Shown in pieces: positions 1-13,194 of a stretch of 64,000 bases of DNA. Position 1 is the stretch's first letter, and each line of letters opens with the position of its first letter. Under the pieces are notes generated by a model that was not told the origin of the DNA, searched no databases, and saw only the letters and a list, made by a program, of their open reading frames with translations. The DNA is from Volvox africanus (Eukaryota > Chlorophyta > Chlorophyceae > Chlamydomonadales > Volvocaceae). The position numbers and the translations under genes were made by a program. The stretch is taken from NCBI GenBank assembly GCA_030268105.1, contig BSDZ01000004.1:2095001-2159000 (forward strand), written 5' to 3'.

Positions 1-3000
1 CGAAGTGTATGTGTGTGTGTATGAGATGTGGTGGGTTTTAGTGGTAAATGCCGTACAGACCACCGTTCGTTGATTGCGATGTGACTGCTCCTAACTTCCA
101 AAACCCTCCGCTCTACTCCGCCCAGCCCACTGACCCATGGGCCGCTGCTTTCAAGCCCCCGTGTGTCGTACCTCTCCGCTAATGCCCCCAATGCTCCCGG
201 ACCACGCCGCAACGCTGCACGGCATCTCATTTGGCGCCAGTGTATACGACGCTACGACATCGAATGTCGTATCGTCTAACAACCGCAGGTAGCTCCGTTC
301 ATTTCCATCGCTCTCCTGTACGGTGATCGTTTGAAGTTTGACCGGCAACTGATAAATGATGAGGTAAATGATGAGGACAAACACACACACACACACAGCC
401 GTGTGTGTTTCCCCTCCTGCTGCGCGGTGGTTCGGCCCAGTCAGCAGGGCCCCCAGTGCTTGTCTTTGCGCCGGTGCAGCAGGGCAAGCCGCACACAGTA
501 CAACACCCTTTCACACACATACACACACACACACACCATCCCTCCCTAGGTTCTTCGCACCCACCAGCCTCATGGTCAGCACGCCCAACATCTTGCCGGC
601 CTCGTGATGCACGATACGGCGGGGGTTCTCCCCAAGCGGTACGGCCCGTACATGCAGCTTCTGGATGTCATCTGCCGTACCGATGGTTAAGGCTCCCTCC
701 GAAGCCACCGCCAGGCTCCGGGGAAACGCAGCCGAGTGGAAGGAGGCGAGGAAGGCCACCTGGAGACCGGGAGGATTCCAGGGAGGGGATGAGGGCACGT
801 TGTACGGAAAGAAAGCAAAAGAGCGCGAATGCACCGATATACATAACTGGGGGGGGAGGAGGGAAAAAGGGGCTGAAGGTTTGATGTACACATGGCCCTC
901 ATGGAAAGCGGGCACGCCATCATCAGGCACCTTACATGTCCCGTATATGACATGGTAGTAAAACCCATGCGTCGTACCCAACCAATCCAACCACTTACAT
1001 CGTTTTCGTTGAGATTACTGTACAGTAGCTTTTTGTTGGACGAGTAAACAACCGTCGGTCGGTCGCTGGCGGCGAAAACGCTCACACCGCCGGCACTGGC
1101 GCTGCCGCCGCGTGACCCGCCGCCATTGCCGCCATTGCCGCCGCTGTCGTCGCCAGCCGCCGCAGTTGTACGGAACGTGCGCAACATGATGGGTTTGGTC
1201 CCCAGCACCAAGCGTTTTTTGTCGGATAGGCCGCCGCTGGCTGTGGATTGAACAGAACAAAACATGCATAAAAACATTCGTTTTATAACTAGCTGACAAC
1301 AAACTTAAAAAATAACAGTAAGATTTATCAATCTAATTCTAATCCTACGTATTTATTACATAATTTATTTGTTTCAAGGTAATAATGTTTAATATAATAT
1401 ATACATATACATATATTATATTATATATATATATATATTTATATTACTGCTGTTATTCCCTGTTCTAGTAATCGTCGATAATATTTATATATATTTTTAG
1501 TTATTTATCTGATTAGGCAGATTTATAATGTTAGGTCGAGATAATTTATTGCCTAGCAATGTCTGTGTGTCGTATTTTCACCTCCCCTGTAACGAGTCCT
1601 ACTAGTGTAGGGCCCTCGGGAATTTTTGCCGTCGCCGGCAAAATGTGCTCACTTGCTTGCAACTTCTACTTCTCATTTTTTTGTCTCTACTCAACTATGA
1701 TCGCTCTTAGCATATTACGCGGTAGCCCCATCATGAATATTTAAAAACATGGTGTAGAATAATAATATTATTACTTTACTATATTTATCATTAATTATAA
1801 TTACTTTTATTATTTTCATTATTTTTTTCTCGCAGGACGCTACGACTAATAGCCGCAGGATTTAGGACCCCCAAAAGGGTCAAACAGGGAAGCCGTGCTC
1901 TAGAAGCTCCAGAACCACCTCTTAACTGAAACCAACCGCCCTAACTGATCGGCAACGGTCCTCCCCTTCTTCATCCGCGACCTGACCCCTGTCTTCCCGT
2001 CCTACCACTCACCCGGGTCCAACCGCCACGTGTGCAGCGCGCCATCGCCCAGCCCGACCATGCAGTACGGCACACCCTCCAATGCCGTACACAAAACGGA
2101 ACGCGGGATAACCTCCCCTCCCAGAGGCGTGGTAGACAATGGCGTCAGGGCAGGAACGGAAAGCAGTTGAAGTGTTTGGTCCCAACGACCAACCGCCACG
2201 AGGCACGAACGCTCGGCGTCGACGCTGCCTCCATTTGTCGTACTGTCATCAATTGCCACGTCACCTGTCCAAAACCCCCAACGGAAATCGGCCCTCGAAT
2301 CTCGTCATTGAGATCACGGAGATTCCAAACCACTCATGACCTCTAAAAATCCAGCTACCTAACTACCCAACTTCCCAACCACCGGCCCTCCAAGGGGTTG
2401 TCCAAATGCTTATCTCTACCCGGTGCCGCCCCCTCAACCCCTCCAACCCCTCCTTCTTCCCCCCGGCTACAGCGCCGATGCCCGCCGGCCCCAAGGTTGC
2501 GTGGGTGGTGGAGGTTGCTGCTGTGGCGGTAGAGTGTGCGGGCGGGGGGGGGATGTCGAATGAAACGAACCGGCTGGTGCTGGTACTGGACGAGACAACG
2601 AGGACTAACCACCATGAAGGCTGATCGGGTGATGGCGTCCAAAGTCAGGAAAGTGGAAACGAGCTGTGATGTAAACTATAGGTAGTCGCCAAGGCCGCGA
2701 ATGGAAGCAGTAAAAAGAAGAAGAGAAGCCGTACTTATGTGTACTATCGGCCGTATTGCTGGTGGCGAAGTGAAAGCGGTGTTGAGTCCGAGGCGAAGCT
2801 GACCTGACCGCTGACGCTGGCGGGCGGGGGTGAGTTAGCCATCCCAGCTCATCCAACCCCTTATCACTCCCCTCCCTCTCTCTACTCACCCACACGTCCT
2901 CCAACCACCCAACCACTCCCGCCCGCATGAATCTGTTATCTCATCGCGCTCTGTTGCCCGTCCCCTCCCCCACCCCCTAACCCCCAACCCCCAACCACCA

Positions 3001-6000
3001 TCCATCCACACTTACCTGCCGGTTGTTGCAGCAGCACCAGAGGCGATACGTCCACGCATGCAACTTCCGAATCCAATACCACGTTGGAGATCTCAACGAC
3101 CTCAACAACCCCCTCTGGTCGCCGTACAACCTCCAGGTACACCAGGTGTCCGCCGCCGGTGGCCACAACTACCTTTACGGAGATTGACGGAAAACAGGAA
3201 ACTGCCTCAGGAAACTGTCAACCTCCTCCCCCGGCCGGCAGGGGGGCAGGTGGACATGAACACATACCAAGACAGCTTAAAGCTTTGTCCCCCGTGTTCT
3301 AGGACAACTGAATAACAGAATTAACTGATCACAGAAAGAGGCAATGTACGGCATTGAGCAACGTTTAGGTCGTGTGAAGTCTATATCGATAGAGAAGTCG
3401 GGTTTCCCACCCCTCCCCCCGATTCGGATCGTACGGGCAGGCGGCAGCGTGACTCCCGCAACTTACCTGCGTGGGACTGCCCGCCGCCACGTGGATCGCG
3501 AAGCCGGATGCAGGTCGCCACTCCGAAACCAGCTGGAGGGTTGTCGTATCCACAAGTCGTACACTAGAGCTGGTGACCTGGTTGAAATGTGTGTCAGGAA
3601 AGGGTGGGGGAGTCGCGCCCGGGATGTCCATACCGAGTGAGCGCTGATCTTAAACCTACGGACTTACAACACGCCGGCTGCTACAGCCATTACTAACATA
3701 ACCTGAAAGCAGGTACGGATACGACAGTCAGTCGTACCAAACAAAACCCTAGGTTCACACTGTTCCTCCCCAGCGTGTTGGCTGCAGTCCCCACTTGCAC
3801 CACCAAGAGGTGCGTCATTGCGCCATCGTGCCGTACACAATAGCATTCCCTGGAAATTGGGGACGTAAGTACTCCGTACGGCAAATACACACGCATTCAC
3901 ATACACGTAACTATGTATGTTTAAAATGCATAACATTCCGTATGCACCCTCCTTTTTCATCCCCCACCCGCTCTATTCGACTTTTCCCCCCCCCCACCCG
4001 CCCGACCCCACCTGCAGTAAATGGTCGGTGGCGAGGTTACCGCACCACAGCGTTTGCGCAGCGCTGTCAAAACCCGGCAGCTCAGCCTCGTCCAGTTCCT
4101 GCAAGCGGGTTTGGGGGGAAGGGGACGAAAAGCGGGAAAGCGGGGAGGGGGAAAGGGGAAAGGGAGGGAAGGGTGGCGTATAAAAATCTAAAATACATAA
4201 AAAAATACAATACAATATACAATACAATGCGATATATAATATCATAATGATGAAACAACCACGTTATTTTAATAGCAGTATTCATATATCCAACAATGCT
4301 ACAATTTGGGTTCTTCCCGACGTCACACACACACACACACACACACACACAGGAGACAGGACCCAGGTTCCGCTGCCACCCGGGCTCCGCTCGTCCCCTC
4401 CTCCTGCTCCACCTTCCCCCCTTCCTCCTCTCCCCCCTTCCTCCTCTCCCCGCTTCCTCCTCTCCCCCCTTCCTCCTCTCCCCCCTTCCTCCTCTCCCCC
4501 CTTCCTCCTCTCCCCCCTTCCTCCTCTCCCCCCTTCCTCCTCTCCCCCCTTCCTCCTCTCCCCCCTTCCTCCTCTCCCCCCTTCCTCCTCTCCCCCCTTC
4601 CTCCTCTCCCCCCTTCCTCCTCTCCCCCCTTCCTCCTCTCCCCCCTTCCTCCTCTCCCCCCTTCCTCCTCTCCCCGCTCGTCCCCCCCTCCTCCTCCTCC
4701 ACCTCCCACGTACCTCCTCCGAGTTGAGGGCCAATAGACGGGTCTCCCCAACGAACGTCAAAAGTAAGTATTTGTCGTACTCATCGCTATAATGAGAACG
4801 CAGGCTCCACACGCCCTGAAGGCACCCGAGTCAGGCGTGGTGTAAGTGGGATGTACACGAATCGAGGTAGGGGGAGGAGATTACGTGAGCCAGATGGAAG
4901 AGAATCTCAACAGAAAGAGGCGCTGAGAGCGCTGACTAACCAGGACTATCCGCGCAGGGAGGAAAAAAGAGATAAAGCGATAAAAAAAGGGAGGGGGGTG
5001 AGAGGGGGAGGGAGGGGGGAGAGAGGGGGGAGAGAGGGGGGAGAGAGGGGGGAGAGAGGGAGAGAGGGAGAGAGGGAGAGAGGGAGAGACGGGGGAGAAG
5101 GTGGCTTAGATCAGGGACAGTCAGTCCGCACGGTATGCCTCGATCGAGCTGTTGGCGCACTGTGTGTGTATTTGTACTACATTGTCAGCTACTTCCCCAT
5201 CCCCAGCCCCACATATACACACACCTTAATACCCGGCAGTTCCACCGCTGCTTGTCGGTTGATTCCAATTCCGTTGCGAATCACCCGCAAACTGCCGTCC
5301 CCGTCAATACCGCTGCAGGTGACCAACTGATGAGAAGTACAGACCGTCGCAGCCGTTAGGTTAGGTTGTCGTTGGGTCGGTTGGACGGTCGATTGAGTAA
5401 AGTGGGTGGATGCGCCAAGGTGCTTTTCCGCAGCTCAGGAAAGCATTTTGACCCTTCCCCCCTTTGACTTTGACTTTGTATACACTACCAAACGCATCCC
5501 CTGGACCACTCACCAGTCCTGCCCCTCCCTAGACAATCCCCTCCTCGCCTTCAGCGCCCATGTAATCCCCCCCGTCCTTCGCATGCCTTTTTGTAAAAGG
5601 GGCTTCTTAAATTACGCTTGCTCACGCACGCATACACACACGCACATTGCCCCCTTCCCCGGCGGCCCCTAGGGGACGAAAGATCGCTCTGCTTCCCGCC
5701 ATGTTGCTCCAGTCCGAGCTGTCAATAACCCCAACTCAACCCCCGCTCCCCAGTAGCAGCGTCTCTACAGCAGGCTCAAGTCTCGTTTACACGTCTTCCC
5801 CCCCTGCACACACACATACACACACACACACAGTCCGATCCCCCACCTGCCCTTGCCCTTGTCGCTCCAAATCCATGACCACAAAGTCCACAATGGGCGC
5901 CAGGTTCGGGAAACTGTCCACCAGCTCCACATAGATAGGGGGCTCCGGAACCAGCGAAGCGACTCCAGAACCAGGTTCCTCGTCGTCCTCCATGGGAGCC

Positions 6001-6220
6001 GGCTGGATCAGGAGCCAGGAGAGGGTGGGCGTAGCGAGAAGGACAAGCAGAGAGAGCGTGTGTGAGGGTGCTAGGTGGCCGGAGAATGGGGGAGGGGAAA
6101 GGGGAGCCGGCCGGGGAGGCCAATCGTACAAAAGGAATGTCAGTACGGCGCACACACCGAACCAGAACGGGTGCTGAGTCTCGCATCAGGGGCAGAAGAG
6201 CATGTGTCTGTGTATACGTC

Positions 6221-6261
<41 letters not shown>

Positions 6262-8381
6262 GGGATGGGGGGCCTTTGCTTCCCCGTGGCCACCACCTGG
6301 CAGTAGTCCCTGCCTTTCCCTGTTTTTCGGGGCACCCCTCATCCGTTCACCCCAAGGAAGTTGACTGCTCCGAAACCAGTGGAATCTTGAGGGTAGGTAG
6401 GTGGTTCAGCACCCATCACCAGCATCCACTGAATGCTGGCGGTGGCGCTGAATCCGGGAAGATCACTGATTTGTCTGTATGTGTGTGTCTGTATGTGAGG
6501 GAGGGAAAGGAAGAGCAGCAGCACCAGGTAGCCTATGCTTGCTTGTCTCTGACCACGTTGCCCCATTTCTTCCCAGCGCCGTTACCTCCCACCCTAAAAA
6601 CCCGTTTCCCGCCTCACCTCCCCTTTCCCTCAAGGCCCCTCTCCCTCACCCTCACCCTCACCTGGTTAACAGGCTGTGCGGATATTCGCACCAGCTGCGA
6701 GTCCCCCGACCTGCTGCCCACGTACGTCAGCCCACTGTCCAGGTACGCCAGGCAGGAGGGCGTGCACGTGTGGCCTAGTGGCAAGAGCGAGGGAGGGGGT
6801 AACCGGAGCCGGGGGGAGGGGGCGGGAAAGGGGTCAGCAGAGTGATGTGCAAAGGATTGGAGATGTAGAAGGAAGTTGCCAAACGACAGGTACGGCGCAG
6901 GCGAACCTCGGTGTGGCACACAATTCGATTTGGCTGCATGGGACCCGGGGGGGTAAGGTCGGGTTGGGAAAACGACAATCCTTAGAGCCGGCAGGGGGCC
7001 CGCATGAGGTGACACATTAGATCAAATTGCGGGAGTGGACACATCAAAAACTGCAAGGGCTAACGCATCATACTTCTAGTCGTACATACACAAATACACA
7101 TACTAACTAACAAAACCACCATGACGAACACACCACTACGTCCCCCGCTCACCCATGTGCGACGAATCCCGCATACAGGTCGACACCCCCTAACCCCCCC
7201 CCGTTCCCCACCCAGGGGTTCGATTCTGAGACCGCTGACTCTGCTGCCGCCGTCGTGCGCCAGCACCAGCAGCTGCAGGCCCCCCTGCCGGTCCCCCAGC
7301 AAGAAGCGCGAGCCGTCCGGATCCACTTGGCACCAGGCCTATGAGGGCGAGCCGGGAGAGCGGGAGGGAGGGGGAAGACCAACATAACTTCCTCGACATG
7401 GTACTGCTGTAGACGCCGTTACGTGCTGTATGAAGTATGACTAACCGCGATGGTGGGGGACGACGTGTAGCCCCGTCCAAGGTAGGGAAGATGAAAGGCA
7501 CCTGGGGGGGGGGACCTGGGCGCAGGCCATAGCAAGACAGTACATAACATGGCAAGCCACACCTGCCCTCATCCCCCCTTCTCCTCTTAACCTCCCCCCC
7601 CGCCTCTCTTCCATATCCCGCCGGGCGCCTCACCGTCACGATGGTCTGACGGAGAGGCGCAGATACTTGCGCCTGGCTGCCTGGGCCTCCCAAGTACGAC
7701 ACGACGTTCTCGCCCACCACGACTACCCCTCCCAGTGGCGAGGGCACGGGGATGAGCAGCGCTGCCCCGCTGTCGACATGCTGCTGATGCCAGGAGCCTT
7801 CCTGGAGCTCCTGTGTGCGTGTGTGTGTGTGTGTTTGGAGTACAGAGGGGATGAAAGAGGGTGAAAACGGGGGGCTAGGCAAACTCACACACGATGAGAG
7901 GGGATGAGGCAGGAGGGGAGAAGCGGGTAAGGGACAGAGATGGACCAAAAGAACACACATACACATACACACACACACAAACACATACACACACGACTAG
8001 GGTAGCAGAGAAAAAGGCAAACCCGCGCTGCCATAGTGCCGCTGTGTTTGGTCGGCTTCGGAGCCCGCCCTCCCCACCTTCGCAGTGAGCTGCACCTCGT
8101 ACGTCTTGACGTGGCGAGCACCCTTGGGGTCCTGGTGCAACACACACAGCAGCGGCCGACCCGTGGGTCCGCCGCTGCCACTGGGCCCCGCCCCGCCGGC
8201 CGCCCCTGCCCCGCTCTGCTGCGGGTGCAACCAGGCCATGTCCAGAACGGAGAGCTCCTCCAGCCGCAAACTGAAGGCCTCCGACAGCTGGCCCGAGCGC
8301 TCGTCCATGGGAATAACCTACATGATTGGTGAGGGGTGAGGCGGGATGGGGGAGGGGAAGACGAATACACCCTAACATGTG

Positions 8382-8413
<32 letters not shown>

Positions 8414-10456
8414 TTTTCTCTCTCTCTTTCATCTATACATACATACAAATTCCCCGGTACGGTTGTTGAGGTGAATAAGTTCCTATCCACCGCCATCACC
8501 GTGATAGCCACAATATCGGGTGAGGGAGGAAGGGTATTTACCCCGGGTATTTAACGTAATAAGCCGTAGGACCGGAGACCCCAATCCAGGCAGGGGGAGG
8601 AGCCGGATTCCGATGGGATGAGGAATAGAGGTAGGAGGGGCCCGAGGGAGGGTGGGGGTAGGGTATGGACAGCCCGCGAGAGAGAGCTCAGTGGCCCACA
8701 CGAAAAAGACACTGCGAAGGCCTGGAAGGAAGGAGTTGACGGCAGGGAGTAAGCAATTACTTGAACCAAAATTAAATAGCGACTTGGCGAGATAGGTAAC
8801 AGCCATACGACATTGTCGTACACAGTATTCCGTACCTTGAGCATGCCGTCGTACAGGTGTAACCCGATAAGGCGGCAAGCCGGGTCCACCACCCCCAGCT
8901 GCCCATTCTCCGCAGGCCGCCCGATGCGGTCGGCTACGTCGCCGTTGGCGCGGGTCAACAGTTGACCTGCGTACGGTCGATAGGTGCAATCATCATCCGC
9001 AATATCGCAAATCAAAAACTGTACGGCCGCATCAAATGTGGACATGTACGACACGTTCCGGCGCTTTTGAATACAGCTCCATATACATCCTGATAAGTCC
9101 GGATGTGTACGGCTATATTGTACGGCGTCTTGCGCCGGGCGACACCACAGTAGCTCAGGACAGGTAAGTGCTGATTACCCTGTCTCCGCCTTGCGCTGAA
9201 ACCTTAGCCAACCACACCACCGTACCTTTAACCGAATCGTACTGTAGCACAGCGAATTTGTGTTTTTCCGTTAAGATGAAGAGTAAGTCCACAGCGAGAT
9301 CCTGCGAACACGGTCAACAAGTCAACGGAATGTGAATGTAATTGTGATAACGATTGTGATTGCGATATGCGGGAGGGCGGCAGAGGACAGCACAGCAACG
9401 GACAGCACAGCAACAAAGAAACTTCCTCTTCACGTCCCCCTTGACCTCTCCGCCCCCCCCCTCAACCCCGCCCCCAAACACACCCTCGGTCGGAAGGCCT
9501 GGAGTGCGCTGATGTTGCCGTATATGGGCACATCCAAGACGGCCTGAGAGGGGTGAGGCGAGGTGTGGGCCGGGGGACCAGACAGCGGGGATTGGGTTAG
9601 AGCGGGGAAGACCCGTTCGGGATGATGTGGCGTTCAAGACCTTGTGGGCCTTAGGGTTTGGCGTTTGGCGTTCAAGACGTACAAGATATGCGCATTACGG
9701 CCTACGGACTCCCACGGGAACATCGGGGGTGGAGGGCCGGGGGCAGCCCTCCCGCGAACAAACACCGTGCACCTCCCCGAAACTCCGCGCGGTGGACAGA
9801 CCCCACTCGCGGTGTGCCCCTCGCCCTCCCTAAGGGCCGCCCGGGGCGTTTCCAGCGTTGGTCGCCCGGGCGTCCGCTACGTCCCCGCAACCGCAGCCGT
9901 GCAGGTCCCTCCAACATGCCTCACAGCGCCCGAACCCAAACAGGGGACCCGACCCGAGCCCCGCTCCCACTGCCTGCCGTACGCTGCACAATACGGCCCC
10001 CGAGATCCCCAACCTACCGACAGCCCCTGCGGCCCCAGAGTGCGGATCTCCAATCGCGTGGAGCAACTTCGCCACCGACCGGCCCGAACACGGAACGCGG
10101 AATGCGGAACGTGGAAAGCGGAAGTGGGGACGGATAAGGCAACAAGACGCAGAAGTGGGAAAGGGGAAGGAGGAAGGGGCCCGTTGCTTAGGAGCCGTGA
10201 CGCGGTAAGGCAGCAGGTACAGCAGGAAATACCATTCCTCACAACCCTTCCTTCACAAGGGGACACGATAACGGGTGTGTGGGTGTTGATAAGACGGATA
10301 GATGAGGTGGACTCACGCAGTGATGAGGTTCACATCGGTGGGTCCGGTAAAACTCGCCACGACTGCGTGGGTGACCGCCGTGGGCTTATGGGCTGTGACC
10401 ACATAGTTATAGCATCCAGTCGCTGCGGCGCCCGGGCCAGGCACATCCACCTCCAT
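1..10456 (-). CDS. DDB1: DDB1 (damaged-DNA-binding protein 1), CUL4 E3 adaptor; 3' end cut by the window
   Basis: DDB1 is the triple beta-propeller adaptor that joins CUL4-RBX1 to DCAF substrate receptors in the nucleus. Reading from 10456 downward, exons are 10456-10317, 10066-10018, 9543-9484, 9301-9226, 8966-8836, 8317-8078, 7810-7634, 7338-7212, 6774-6662, 6002-5847, 5326-5225, 4815-4714, 4098-4012, 3577-3467, 3172-3016, 2264-2013, 1240-999, 759-565 and 315-172. All 18 junctions keep phase with GT-AG borders and give 887 residues. Recognised DDB1 landmarks include [13 protein letters not shown] near the start, [84 protein letters not shown] and [20 protein letters not shown]. Propellers A and B and part of C are present; the rest of C and the C-terminal helices lie beyond position 1. 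The start is the only ATG directly before the conserved YNYVVT block. The exon 14/15 region and exons 18-19 are the least conserved part. Confidence 0.93.
1270..1860. other. AT-rich block with short GC hairpins inside a DDB1 intron
   Basis: The intron between the exons ending at 2013 and starting at 1240 holds about 590 bp of very AT-rich sequence, unlike the GC-rich introns around it. Inside it are compact GC hairpins: CCTACTAGTGTAGG at 1598-1611, and TTTTGCCG paired with CGGCAAAA at 1624-1643 with a 4-nt loop. AT-rich spacers punctuated by small GC-rich palindromes are known from volvocine mitochondrial and plastid genomes, so a nuclear insert of organelle DNA is one reading. A decayed transposon is the alternative. 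No organelle gene was recognised in it. Confidence 0.4.
2650..2815 (+). repeat. Partial copy of dispersed repeat family B
   Basis: This DDB1-intron stretch shares a diverged but collinear core with 41845-42020 in a PAM intron. Shared words include GTAAACTA, CGCCAAGGCCGC, TACTAT and GCTGGTGGCG, followed by a matching GAAGCTGACC/GAAAGCTGACC end. Only this part of the longer element seen at 41720-42020 is present. Confidence 0.55.
4320..4352. repeat. (CA)n microsatellite in a DDB1 intron
   Basis: A run of about 15 CA units lies just downstream (plus sense) of position 4320. Further CA/GT runs occur in other introns of the same gene, near 375-400, 505-535, 5805-5832, 7815-7835 and 7955-7995. Confidence 0.9.
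4410..4680. repeat. 16-bp C/T minisatellite in a DDB1 intron
   Basis: About 16 tandem copies of a 16-bp pyrimidine unit (TTCCTCCTCTCCCCCC) fill the intron between the exons at 4714 and 4098. One unit carries a C-to-G change near 4451. The pure-pyrimidine strand opens long spurious reading frames of [11 protein letters not shown] or [10 protein letters not shown] type on both strands; these are not genes. Confidence 0.95.
4985..5095. repeat. G/A-rich tandem repeat
   Basis: Purine-only tandem units of GGGAGAGA type fill this part of the DDB1 intron upstream of the exon at 5225. They have no coding value. Confidence 0.85.
6221..6261. repeat. (TCTG)n microsatellite
   Basis: About ten TCTG units lie in a DDB1 intron, next to a diverged copy of the 346-bp interspersed element (6285-6445). 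Confidence 0.9.
6285..6445 (+). repeat. Diverged partial copy of the 346-bp interspersed element
   Basis: This stretch aligns in the same orientation with the left half of the element at 44474-44819. Shared words include CCGTGGCCAC, CTGGCAGT, TTTCGGGGCACCC, CAGTGG and TTCAGCACCCA followed by CACCAGCATCCA. It carries indels and several substitutions, so it is older than the two full-length copies. Confidence 0.6.
7365..7475 (+). repeat. Partial copy of repeat family B
   Basis: This DDB1-intron segment is nearly identical to the reverse complement of 45270-45380 in a PAM intron. Both read AAGACCAACATAACTTCC and then GACATGGTACTGCTGTAGAC, followed by the same TACGTGCTGTATGAAGTATG block. Confidence 0.75.
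8382..8430. repeat. (TC)n microsatellite
   Basis: An imperfect TC run lies in the DDB1 intron between the exons at 8836 and 8317. Confidence 0.9.
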
Positions 10457-13194
10457 GATAAGACTATACTGACTGCAAAATGATAGCGAAGCTCAAAGCC
10501 GCTAAATTGGAGCTCTACGTTTGTGCAATCAATCTGCACTCCGAGAGCCTAAAATTCACAGCAGACGAATTGAAGTTTTGTTTCGTATTCTGTTCTTTGA
10601 AGATCAAAAGTCACAGATCAGATGACAAGACGCTCTGACTGTAATGGAAAACTGAGCAGACGATTGGCGCTCGTATACGCGAAGTATAAAGTCGGCGCCG
10701 ATAGCCTATCTATTGTAATCCTTGTATGTATACTTAATGTATTTCATAACGGCTTTGCCTTTTTGCGACGGAGGGCTTAAAGCGGTTGATGGTTCGTTCA
10801 AGTTGGTTAACGTGCAAGCTTGCTGCGCTATACGACAAACTGGTTGCGTCTCACGAGGTCAGATGCCTTACTTACAACGACTTGCACATACAGCTGAATG
10901 GAGTCTCCCATACCTTGCACCTGCGGCTGCTGGTGGTGGCACAGAGTCGCCGCTGGTCCAGGGCTTTGCCTGGTCATTTTCATGCTTGTCAGTAGCGGCC
11001 AGCTGAATCACCCTGTATTCGATGTGCCCACTTCAATCACCTCGCGGCACCACTGCGAGCTAGCTAGTTCAAGCCTAGGTAGGCGTAGATCATGTGACGT
11101 TGGAGGTGGGGTCATGTGACGTTGGAGGCTGCAAGGGCTTTAACTTCACAACAACCATGACAACCCTTTACTGTCCACCGCCGTCTTACCCTGTCCTGCA
11201 CGCTGTTTCTATACAGTTCCTAACTACATGTCAATCAAAGCCCATGTGGCTGCACCGGCAGGGGAACAGGCAGGGCAAGACTGGCTCACGAGTGGCTTAC
11301 GTCACGAGTGCAACGCAATTTGGGGTAATGAGGGGCTGAGGGCTGCCCCGGCTCCTCATTACCCGAGGTGTAAACCTGTCCACAATTAAACATAAACATA
11401 GGTGTTTATTATGATTGTACTTACGACATAGCCTAGTCATATGATTCTCGCTTTGGGTACGAGAGGCCTTTCCCCTCCTGGCGTATGAATGCCAGCGTAA
11501 TAAATTTTCAAGACTCATAGAATCTGGACCGCTTTATAGGGCCTTTTCGTAACCCAATCTTATCTCCTTACGAGCAAGCCCTTCGTTAAATCCCCGGGCT
11601 AATGCACGGATCCCAGCAGCATTCATATGATTGCATGCCGATGCAGTTTATGCGCCTCATACGATGCAGGTGACTCCTTTTCTCCCTCCTATGGGTGCGT
11701 GGGTCTAGTCATGGTGTCGGATAGTCCGTAAGTGGGCCAAGGATATGCGGCTGCTTGCGGTGGCTAGTCGGACTGACGCGATTGACTGTGAATATTTGAT
11801 TGGGCTGACGCATCCAGATGAGTGCTGAACAGGAGGATACAGGAGGAAGTCTCGAATCTCCCGGATTGATTCTTTTCATCATGAGCATATATCGTTAGCT
11901 GGTTACCTCTGCCCACCTCCGTCTTCCGCTACCTGACCTGACCTTACTGTCCAGGTTTCTCTTTTGCTGCGCCGGAAGACATAAACTCATGTTGTTATTA
12001 CGTAGGCAGAGGCAAGTGGCCTGAGGGCCACGAACACGTTCCTATCTCAGCATGGAATGCGACTCAAGTGATATTCCTGCCGTTTTGATAGGTCCCGCGC
12101 GGATTGCCGTAGTAACCGTGCAGTGCAACTCTGGTATGCCGTGCTTATGCATGGGCCGCCTGGAGCGGGGCCTGAAGAGCGTGTGAGATAGCCCAAGCCC
12201 AATCAGGGATGAGTGGTTAAAGCTGTGTAGTAGTCTGCTGTTGTCTGCTGTAGACAGAAAGTTTTTGTGCGGCGGTTGGAATTCGTGAGCCTCACGTGCA
12301 CGAGGTGTGCGGTTATGCCGCGTTACGAAGCGACCGCTCAGGGACTCCTGATGACCGGTCAACATTGGCATAACTGCTAAACTGGTGCTAATGTTCATCG
12401 GAAGACATTGTCCTAGTCTCTCATCCGCTTGTGTGCAACCTTGTGCAAGCTGCTAGTACGAGGTCCATACTGCATGTTGTGGGGTCCCAGCAGGGGTCCA
12501 GTTAGAGAGGAGTGGTCTGTCCCAGGAGTACTGCTGCACCCACCGGTTGACAGGGTTTAACGAACTTTCTATGTCACTGCTGCATACAGCATGATAACAC
12601 GGATGATGGCCCCAGGGCGCGACTTTGGAGTGGTGCCGGTACGCGTAACTTATATTTAGATGTAGCCAAACTACACGTTTAGACGCACCTACAGCGAAAT
12701 TCGTGACGTTCTGCGGATTTAGAGGTAGGGCTAGGTAGAGCGTGATAAGACAGATTTCGAGGGTGTCGATACGTGGCCTGATTTTAACATATAGAATGAT
12801 ATTTATAATAAGGTTATGTGAAAAACCGACCATATAGGCTCGTGGATACCTGCTAGCACGACCTTCAAAGTAAGCAACTGTACGAGAATGGGCCCGTCGT
12901 CATTAATGGTGTAAAAGCTTACGCGCATGGATTAATTTCACCAACACATATTTTCTTTGATGTAGAGCGTTACTGACAAATTTATGCTACGTAGCTTTTT
13001 TCCTACGGGTCTTCACACGAGCTGCATATCTTGGAGTTGCGTAAAAGGCCAGTTATGTCTCACATTATATTGTTAGAGATATATAATACTACATCAACAG
13101 GCCTGACCTTAATATGATTAAGTATCGCACATCCATGTTACATCCCGAGTTCCCTCGAAGGCGACCTCTGTAAAATAGCGACATCGCCACCGCA
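10457..13194. other. Divergent intergenic region between DDB1 and FAP96
   Basis: This 2.7-kb stretch separates two genes read in opposite directions, so it should hold both promoters. It is less GC-rich than the flanking exons. No open frame in it looks like a gene by family similarity or splice structure. The plus frames at 10722-11006 and 10786-10995 contain protein-like text but no recognised domain and no consistent exon borders. A 17-bp direct repeat is listed separately. Confidence 0.5.
11090..11128. promoter_or_regulatory. 17-bp direct repeat with TGACGT core between divergent genes
   Basis: TCATGTGACGTTGGAGG occurs twice, at 11090-11106 and 11112-11128, 22 bp apart start to start. 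Each copy contains TGACGT, the core of bZIP-type sites. It lies about 0.65 kb upstream of the DDB1 start. A regulatory role is only inferred from repetition and position. Confidence 0.25.

Noticed and set aside
4082..4812. Long frames of [10 protein letters not shown] or [11 protein letters not shown] repeats on both strands
   Set aside because: They are products of the 16-bp minisatellite in a DDB1 intron, open in every phase, and they overlap certain DDB1 exons.
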